This document shows, piece by piece, positions 57,308 through 64,000 of a stretch of DNA of 64,000 nt; position 1 is the first letter of the stretch; every line of letters begins with the position of its first letter. This stretch comes from Kluyvera genomosp. 3 (GTDB lineage Bacteria; Pseudomonadota; Gammaproteobacteria; Enterobacterales; Enterobacteriaceae): positions 3,938,645 to 4,002,644 of the forward strand of contig CP022114.1 of the NCBI GenBank assembly GCA_002211745.1. The letters run 5' to 3'. Both the position numbers and the translations under genes were made by a program. The notes under the pieces were generated by a model. That model searched no databases. It saw only the letters and a program-made list of their open reading frames with translations, and was not told the DNA's origin.

Positions 57308-59719
57308 TTACCAGGTTTTACCAATGTTAAACTGGAACTGCTCGGACTTGTCTCCATCGTATTTCTTGTACGGTTGGGCGTAGGAGAAGACCAACGGCCC
57401 CAATGGTGACATCCATTGTAATGCGATGCCCGCGGACATACGGATATTGCTCGGGTCGCTGTAGTCAGGAACGCCAGCAGCCTTCATTGCCGCCGTATTC
57501 TCCCAGTTGGTATCCCAAACGGTACCCATATCCCAGAAGAACGACGTACGGACCGAGTTCGCGTACTTATCGCTGATAAACGGCGTCGGAACAATCAGCT
57601 CAAGGCTGGCCACGCCCATGGCGTTACCGCCGACGGCGTCGTCAGACTTACAGTAGCCGCCAGCCTGGTCGCAGTTATCCAGACCTGATGAACCATAGTA
57701 GACCGCTTTCGGGCCGATGGTATTGGACTGGAAGCCACGCACGGTGCTGGAACCACCGGCATAGAAGTTCTCATAGAACGGCAGCTCTTTACCGCCCAGG
57801 CCGTCACCGTAACCCCACTTGGTACGACCCAGCACCACCCACTGATGGTCGTCATCAAGCGGGAAGTAGGACGCCGTATCCAGCGTGATTTTGTAGAACT
57901 CGTTATCAGAGCCCGGAATCGTCACTTTACCGTTCAGGTTGACACGTGAACCGTCCGTCGGGAAGTAGCCGCGGTCGAGTTTGTTATATGTCCAACCGTA
58001 GTTGAAGGTGAAGTCGTTAGCCGAGAAGCCGTTGTCATCACTGGTGGTGCCCGCAGTCTGGCCGATAGAGTCCAGATAACGCCACATCGCCACCTGCGGT
58101 TCCATATTGGACAGGTCGTTGTGGACGTAGCCCAGACCCGCACGCAGTGAGTTGTATTCGTTAATCGGGAAGCCCAGCGTACCATCTACACCATAACTTT
58201 TGTTGGTGTAGGACGACAGGTCAGCATCATCCGCTTTAAAGTCATTGTAGAAGACACGACCGCCAAGGCTAACGCCATCCACCGTAAAGTACGGGTTGGT
58301 CACAGAAAGCTCGGTATAGGTCTGGTAGTCGTTCTTGGTACCGTTGATACCGACAGAGTAACCGGTACCTAACCAGTTATCCTGCTGAACGCCCGCCTGG
58401 AAGCTCACGCCGCTTTCTGTACCGTAGCCGATACCGAAGTTGAAGCTACCGGTGTTACGCTCTTTGACTTTGTAGACTACGTCTACCTGGTCCGGGCTGC
58501 CCGGTACGCGCTGCGTTTCCGTATCGACCGTTTCGAAGAAGCCCAGACGGTTCAGACGATCTTTACCCTGGTCAACCAGGTCGCCGCCCAGCCATGCCCC
58601 TTCCATCTGACGCATTTCACGGCGCAGAACGGAATCTTTCGACGTATCGTTACCGACAAAGCGGATGTTACGCACGTAGAAACGGTTGCCGGCATCCACG
58701 TTGATGTGCAGCTTAACGGTTTTATCGGTGTCGTTGATTTCCGGCTGAGACTGTACGCGCGGGTAGGCATAGCCGTAGCGACCAAGAAGTTTCTTAATGT
58801 TATCTTCCATTTTGGTCACTTTCGCGCCGTTATACAGCTCGCCCGGCTCAATTTTGGTCAGGCTCTCGATTTCAGCCGAATGACCCGCCAGGTTACCGGT
58901 CACCTGGACGCCAGACAGTTTGTACTGGTCGCCTTCGGTGATGTTAATGGTGATATAGATACCTTTTTTATCCGGCGTCAGGCTCACCTGAGTGGAGTCA
59001 ATGTTGAAACGCGCATAGCCGCGATCCAGATAGTAGCTGCGCAGGGTTTCAAGGTCGCCCGACAGCTTCTGTTTCTGGTATTTACGATCGCCAACGACGT
59101 TCCACCACGGCACTTCATCACGCAGCTGGAAAGTGGAGATCAGATCTTCGGTCTTGAACGCATGGTTACCGACGATGTTGATCTGCTGGATCTTTGCAGA
59201 GACCCCTTCCTGGAAGACCAGCTTCAGGTCGACACGGTTACGCGGCAGAGGAGTGACAACCGCCTTCACGCTCGCGCTGTACTTACCGACGCTGTAGTAG
59301 AAATCTTCCAGCCCTTTCTCGATATCGGAGAGGGTGGTACGGTCGAGAGATTCACCGACGCGAACGCCAGAGGCTTCCAGGTTTTGCTTGAGCATGTCAT
59401 CTTTCACCGACTTGTTGCCGGAGAAAGTGATGCTCGCAATGGTTGGACGCTCTTTGACCTGCACCAGCAACACATCGCCGTCTCTCAGGACGCGGACGTC
59501 CTCAAAGTTGCCCGTCGCAAACAGGGCGCGAATGGTGTTACTGATGTCGTCATCAGTGACGGTATCGCCAGGACGTACTGGCATACTGAGAAGGGCAGCA
59601 CCAACAGCGACACGCTGCAAGCCTTCGAAATGAATGTCCTTCACCACGAACCCGTCAGCACCGTATACGGTCGCGCTGCTAAACAGCAGCGACGCTATAA
59701 GCAACTTTTTCATCGCCAT
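57308..59719 (-). CDS. bamA: Outer-membrane protein assembly factor BamA
   Basis: Central Omp85 insertase of the BAM complex. 803 residues (E. coli 810): signal peptide ending VYG, five POTRA domains (about 22-420), then a 16-strand barrel ending [13 protein letters not shown], with the conserved Arg of loop 6, is present. The loop after it is shorter than in E. coli ([20 protein letters not shown]) but keeps two cysteines. Intact despite its length. 124 bases separate it from skp. Confidence 0.98.
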   Translation of the reverse strand: MAMKKLLIASLLFSSATVYGADGFVVKDIHFEGLQRVAVGAALLSMPVRPGDTVTDDDISNTIRALFATGNFEDVRVLRDGDVLLVQVKERPTIASITFSGNKSVKDDMLKQNLEASGVRVGESLDRTTLSDIEKGLEDFYYSVGKYSASVKAVVTPLPRNRVDLKLVFQEGVSAKIQQINIVGNHAFKTEDLISTFQLRDEVPWWNVVGDRKYQKQKLSGDLETLRSYYLDRGYARFNIDSTQVSLTPDKKGIYITINITEGDQYKLSGVQVTGNLAGHSAEIESLTKIEPGELYNGAKVTKMEDNIKKLLGRYGYAYPRVQSQPEINDTDKTVKLHINVDAGNRFYVRNIRFVGNDTSKDSVLRREMRQMEGAWLGGDLVDQGKDRLNRLGFFETVDTETQRVPGSPDQVDVVYKVKERNTGSFNFGIGYGTESGVSFQAGVQQDNWLGTGYSVGINGTKNDYQTYTELSVTNPYFTVDGVSLGGRVFYNDFKADDADLSSYTNKSYGVDGTLGFPINEYNSLRAGLGYVHNDLSNMEPQVAMWRYLDSIGQTAGTTSDDNGFSANDFTFNYGWTYNKLDRGYFPTDGSRVNLNGKVTIPGSDNEFYKITLDTASYFPLDDDHQWVVLGRTKWGYGDGLGGKELPFYENFYAGGSSTVRGFQSNTIGPKAVYYGSSGLDNCDQAGGYCKSDDAVGGNAMGVASLELIVPTPFISDKYANSVRTSFFWDMGTVWDTNWENTAAMKAAGVPDYSDPSNIRMSAGIALQWMSPLGPLVFSYAQPYKKYDGDKSEQFQFNIGKTW

Positions 59720-59750
59720 CGTTATTATGCGTTCTTCCTAACTAACTCTC

Positions 59751-61102
59751 TTACAACCGAGAGAAATCATTGAAAAGTGCAAGCCCCATTAACATCATCA
59801 GCAAAATCGAGCCGATGCGGTAACTAAAGTCTTGAACTCGCTCGGATACCGGGCCGCCTTTCAGCTTCTCAATCGCCAAAAACAGCAAATGTCCCCCATC
59901 TAATACGGGAGCGGGAACAGGTTGATTATGCCTAAATTCACGCTGATGAGTGCAAGAAACATCAGGTAGTAAATCAGCCCATACTCCGCAGACATCCCAG
60001 CCCCCTGGGCGATTGAAATCGGCCCACTGAGGTTGTTCAGTTTGACGTCACCGGTGATCAATTTTCCCAGCATACTGACCGTCAGCTTCATCAACTGCCC
60101 GGTTTTCTCCGTGGCTTCGACGATGGCGCTGAATGGCCCATACTGGCGCACTGTTTTATATTCCTCAGGCAGCGGGATAATCTTCGGTACTACCCCTGCA
60201 AACCCTTCCGCCTTTCCGCTACCGTGTTTTGTATCCGGTATCAGAGTTAAAGACAAGAGACTGCCCTGCCTTTCGATCTCTAGCTGTAACGCTTTGCCTG
60301 GGTTATCACGCACCAGCGTAACAAACGTCATCCATTGCGTCAGCGGTTGACCGTTGACTGTAACGATCCGATCCCCTGCTTGTAAACCGGCTTTACGCGC
60401 CGCAGAGTCAGATTGCACTTCTGCCAGCACCGGTTCAATTTGCGCGCCGCGCGGGCGTATACCGAGCGAAGTGACCGGATCTTCTTTATCCGGCTCGAAC
60501 GCCCAGTGCCGCAGGTCGAGGATTTTATCCTGACGCTGCTCGCTGCCGAAAGGGGCCACGGTGAGAGTGGTGCTTTCATCACCAATTTTGGCCACCAACG
60601 CCATGCGCACAGCATCCCAGTCAGGCGTTTCGATACCATCTACGGCTTTTAGTTCCGTGCCTGGTGCAATTTGTGCTGTCGCCGCGATGGAATTGGCGGT
60701 TATTTCACCAACAACCGGACGAATACCAGGGACACCAATGATAAACACCAGCCAATAGGCGAAGATGGCGAAAAGGAAGTTAGCGATGGGGCCCGCAGCG
60801 ATAACGGCGGCCCGCTGGCCAACCGTTTTATTGTTAAACGCCATGTGGCGCAGCTCTGGCGCCACTGCGTCAACGCGCTCATCAAGCATTTTGACGTAGC
60901 CGCCCAGCGGGATAAGGGCGACAACAAATTCGGTGCCGCGTTTATCGACGCGGCGCCACAGCGCTTTACCAAAGCCAATAGAAAAGCGCTCTACACGGAT
61001 ACCACAGCGCCGAGCAACCCAGAAATGACCAAATTCGTGTACGGTGATCAATACCCCTAGCGCAATAATAAACGCGGCCAGGTTCCAGAGAATGCTCAGC
61101 AT
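59751..61102 (-). CDS. rseP: Site-2 protease RseP (one frame break near the 3' end)
   Basis: Intramembrane zinc protease that cleaves RseA to free sigma-E. HEFGH motif (H22, E23, H26), two tandem PDZ domains (about 125-310), then NLFPLP. The break at about 59908 falls just before the second zinc motif, LDGGHLLF. One restored base gives 450 residues, as in E. coli. Essential, so a natural break is implausible. Confidence 0.95.
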
Positions 61103-61113
61103 AAGTCCATCCG

Positions 61114-61971
61114 TTAAATCGTCCTGAAAACCAGCAGCAGCAGGCAGGCAAAGACCGGTACCGCCGCCGTCAGGCTGTCGATTCGGTCAAGGATCCCACC
61201 GTGACCGGGAATCAAATGACCACTGTCTTTAATACCCGCTTCACGCTTGAACATACTCTCAGTGAGATCGCCCAGAACGGAAGCCAGCGCTGCCACGATG
61301 GAACAGGTTAGCAGCACGGATGGTGCGACGTCCAGATTTGCCCATAAACCGTAAGCCCAGGAGATAATCGCTGCCGTCACCAGACCGCCGATAAACCCCT
61401 GCCAGGTTTTACCCGGAGAAACCTTCGGCGCCAGCTTATGCTTACCGAAAAGCTTACCGAACATATAAGCGCCGGAATCTGCACCCCAGACCAGGATCAT
61501 GACGTAAAGCAGCCACAGCGCGCCGCTATAGTGATTTTCATCATAGTGCCAGGCACGCAGCGCCAGCATGCCCCAGAAAAACGGTACGATGGTCACGATA
61601 CCGAAAATCAAGCGCAACGTCTTTGACTGACGCCAGAACCCGGCGGAAGCTGGATAAAAGAGGACTAAAACCAGCGCCACAAGCCACCAGACCACCGAGG
61701 CCCATAGCGATGTCTCCACCACGGGTTGGTGAATATTATGGTGATACTCCGGGATCATAAAGAGCATCAGTGCCAGCAACAGGCCACACAGTACCGCCAG
61801 CCACACGCGTTGGGTGCGCGAGGTGAAACCGCTTAATTGCCCCCATTCCCACGCCGCCAGCATACAGACGACCAGCGTAACAATCGCGAAGCCGCCAGGT
61901 GGCAGCAAAAACAGGGCTGCAATGACAACCGGTATTAAAATTAATGCAGAAATCAGGCGATACTTCAGCAA
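61114..61971 (-). CDS. cdsA: Phosphatidate cytidylyltransferase
   Basis: Makes CDP-diacylglycerol from phosphatidate and CTP. 285 residues, about eight membrane helices, as in E. coli. The signature runs from [12 protein letters not shown] through [20 protein letters not shown] to [10 protein letters not shown]. Intact. Lies between uppS and rseP with 11-base gaps. Confidence 0.97.
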   Translation of the reverse strand: MLKYRLISALILIPVVIAALFLLPPGGFAIVTLVVCMLAAWEWGQLSGFTSRTQRVWLAVLCGLLLALMLFMIPEYHHNIHQPVVETSLWASVVWWLVALVLVLFYPASAGFWRQSKTLRLIFGIVTIVPFFWGMLALRAWHYDENHYSGALWLLYVMILVWGADSGAYMFGKLFGKHKLAPKVSPGKTWQGFIGGLVTAAIISWAYGLWANLDVAPSVLLTCSIVAALASVLGDLTESMFKREAGIKDSGHLIPGHGGILDRIDSLTAAVPVFACLLLLVFRTI

Positions 61972-61982
61972 AAGCTACCCCA

Positions 61983-62739
61983 TCAGGCCTTGTCGCCACC
62001 AGGCTCGGTGCCACCGAAACGCCGTTCACGATTGGCAAACGCATGCAGTGCACCCTCAAAGTCTTGTTCATCGAAATCGGGCCAAAGAACATCTGTAAAG
62101 TAAAGTTCAGCATAGGCGATTTGCCAGATAAGAAAATTACTGATTCGATGCTCTCCCCGGTCCTAATAACTAAATCTACGGGAGCCAGTTCATGCATGCA
62201 GACCTGCTGACTGAGCAGTTCTTCATTGATTTGATCGGGGCGGAGTTCCCCTTCCTGAACCTGTTCGGCTAAGCGCTGAACTCCCTGAACAATATCCCAT
62301 CGACCGCCGTAGTTAGCGGCAATGTTCAATGTTAACCCGTGTTATTTTCCGTCAGCGCTTCCGCTTTACGGATCCGCTCTTGCAGGCGTGAGTTAAACCG
62401 ACGGGTATCACCAATAATCCGCAGCCGAACGTTATGCCGGTGCAGACTTTTTACTTCGCTATCCAGCGCCCAGACGAACAGCTCCATCAGAGCGCTCACC
62501 TCTTGCTCAGGGCGATTCCAGTTTTCACTGCTGAACGCGTATAGCGTCAATGCTTCAATACCGTTATTCGCGGCATAGGCGACGGCACGACGCACAGATT
62601 TCGCCCCGGCTTTGTGCCCAAAGGCGCGAATCTTACCTTGCTTCTTCGCCCAGCGGCCGTTGCCATCCATAATGATTGCCACATGGCGGCAACCGTGGGC
62701 TGGCAAATTCTCGCTGGTTGGTTGATTAGCAGACAACAT
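61983..62739 (-). CDS. uppS: Undecaprenyl diphosphate synthase (two frame breaks)
   Basis: cis-Prenyltransferase that makes the C55 lipid carrier for peptidoglycan and O antigen; essential. [20 protein letters not shown], then [15 protein letters not shown] with catalytic D25 and FSSENWNRP. Breaks at about 62337 ([15 protein letters not shown]) and 62156 ([12 protein letters not shown]). With both restored it is 252 residues, ending [10 protein letters not shown]. An extra upstream ATG at 62796 adds an unconserved leader. Confidence 0.95.
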
Positions 62740-62843
62740 AACGCGTTTATAATCCATGAAAAGGGATGAGCGGTACCCCGGAATACAGCTATACACTTTA
62801 TCGCTCAGGCAAGCCCGATTGATTTTACGTGTCTTTGTCTCGC

Positions 62844-62868
62844 AAAAAAGCCGTGCTAAATCACGGCT
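62844..62868 (-). terminator. dxr terminator
   Basis: AGCCGTG / CACGGCT stem with T6 on the minus strand, about 110 bases after the dxr stop and before uppS. Confidence 0.8.
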
Positions 62869-62976
62869 CTCCCTATCGCCCAGCCAATACGCACAGCGAT
62901 AGGGTGGCGCAGACTATATCACTGAAGCCAGATGCTAACAAATGCCATGACGGCTCGTATGCTGATTCTGCTCTCA

Positions 62977-64000
62977 TTACCTGACGAAATATTTCGTCTG
63001 CAAGGTTGCCGCTTCGCGTGCGCTGGCATCAATAATCAACACCTCATCCACGTTCTGTGGTTCCCTGAGGTCGAGATGTTCCAGCACCGCCAGATTGAGC
63101 GCCGCAATGTCGGTAAAGCGGATCTGGCCGTCGAGGAATGCCGCCACGGAGATCTCGTTAGCCGCATTCAGCGCGGTGGTCGCCGCCTGCCCTTGCTCGA
63201 AGGCGTCCATCGCCAGCTTCAGACAAGGGTAGCGCGCATAATCCGGCTCAGAGAAGCTCAGCGCGCCCATCTTGCAGAAATCCAGCGGCTTTGCGCCGGA
63301 TACGACGCGTTGCGGCCAGGCCATGGTATTGGCAATCGGCGTCCGCATATCAGGCTCACCCAGCTGCGCCAGCACGCTACCGTCCTGATAGCGCACCATC
63401 GAGTGAATCACCGATTGCGGATGAATCAGTACTTCCATCTGCTTAGCTGAAGCATTGAACAGCCAGCGGGCTTCGATGTATTCCAGACCTTTATTCATCA
63501 TAGTGGCCGAATCGACGGAAATTTTGCGTCCCATCGACCAGTTCGGGTGACGACACGCCTGATCCGGCGTCATTGCGCTCAGCTCAGCAATCGGCGTCTC
63601 CCGGAACGGGCCACCTGATCCGGTAAGCAGAATGGAGGAGACTCCATGCTGCGACAGCTCAGCGTACCCTAAGTCGGACTGAAAACTTTGCGGTAAACTC
63701 TGAAAGATAGCGTTATGTTCACTGTCGACCGGGAGAAGCTGCGCGCCGTGCTGCTTTACTGCTTCCAGGAATAGCCGACCGCAGGTCACCAGCGACTCTT
63801 TGTTCGCCAGCAGAATGGTTTTCCCCGCGCGGATGGCCGCCAGCGTCGGTACCAGACCTGCCGCGCCGACGATGGCCGCCATAACCTGATCCACCTCGTC
63901 GAGCGCCGCGACGTCACACGCCGCTTGTTGCCCGCTCAACACTTCGGTACGACTCCCATGCTCACGCAACGCCAGCATCAGCGCATTGGCGCTTTTCGCG
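62977..64000 (-). CDS. dxr: 1-deoxy-D-xylulose 5-phosphate reductoisomerase, C-terminal part
   Basis: Committed step of the MEP isoprenoid pathway. The 5' end lies beyond the window; about 340 codons are present. [25 protein letters not shown] (metal ligands), TGSGGPFRE and [20 protein letters not shown] are diagnostic. The last dozen or so residues (after DASAREAA) do not resemble the E. coli tail; another lost base there is possible. Feeds isopentenyl-PP to uppS next door. Confidence 0.95.
   Translation of the reverse strand, partial: AKSANALMLALREHGSRTEVLSGQQAACDVAALDEVDQVMAAIVGAAGLVPTLAAIRAGKTILLANKESLVTCGRLFLEAVKQHGAQLLPVDSEHNAIFQSLPQSFQSDLGYAELSQHGVSSILLTGSGGPFRETPIAELSAMTPDQACRHPNWSMGRKISVDSATMMNKGLEYIEARWLFNASAKQMEVLIHPQSVIHSMVRYQDGSVLAQLGEPDMRTPIANTMAWPQRVVSGAKPLDFCKMGALSFSEPDYARYPCLKLAMDAFEQGQAATTALNAANEISVAAFLDGQIRFTDIAALNLAVLEHLDLREPQNVDEVLIIDASAREAATLQTKYFVR

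Overview
This is a chromosomal core segment of a member of the Enterobacteriaceae. Almost every protein can be aligned by eye to its Escherichia coli K-12 counterpart, and gene order follows the K-12 proBA-to-dxr region, here inverted. The nqrABCDEF-nqrM cluster between yafK and dinB, the absence of yafNO, ivy, yafE and yaeF, and an extra MFS transporter beside yafC point to an Enterobacter/Klebsiella-like relative rather than Escherichia. I cannot fix the species.

Layout: proA (partial) and proB; phoE with two Pho boxes; crl, frsA, gpt; pepD; the dinB-yafP pair behind a LexA box; a seven-gene Na+-translocating NADH:quinone oxidoreductase operon; yafK(dpaA)/yafJ, gmhA, fadE, yafV, tRNA-Asp, dnaQ/rnhA, yafS, gloB, mltD, yafD, an MFS transporter, yafC, dkgB; a complete rRNA operon on the minus strand (16S, tRNA-Ile, tRNA-Ala, 23S, 5S, tRNA-Asp) with P1/P2 promoters and boxA; gmhB; metNIQ behind MetJ boxes; rcsF-trmO; proS; nlpE, arfB-yaeQ; yaeP-rof; tilS, yaeR, ldcC, accA, dnaE, rnhB, lpxB, lpxA, fabZ, lpxD, skp, bamA, rseP, cdsA, uppS and the 3' part of dxr.

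The last block is the classic minus-strand envelope cluster: isoprenoid precursor and undecaprenyl-PP synthesis (dxr, uppS), phospholipid and fatty acid steps (cdsA, fabZ, accA), lipid A synthesis (lpxD, lpxA, lpxB), outer-membrane protein assembly (bamA, skp) and the sigma-E protease (rseP). gmhA and gmhB serve LPS heptose synthesis; rcsF and nlpE are envelope stress lipoproteins.

The dominant oddity is technical. At least 44 single-base deletions break 26 genes, nearly all in G or C runs. The same kind of loss occurs at invariant positions of the 16S rRNA and in both tRNA-Asp genes. Restoring one base at each site recovers the expected full protein length, including for essential genes (dnaE, lpxB, lpxD, uppS, rseP). 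I therefore annotate these as intact genes in an assembly that under-calls G/C homopolymers. Coordinates span the full gene and each entry states where its frame breaks. I found no convincing undescribed system; the rest of the window is well-conserved housekeeping sequence.
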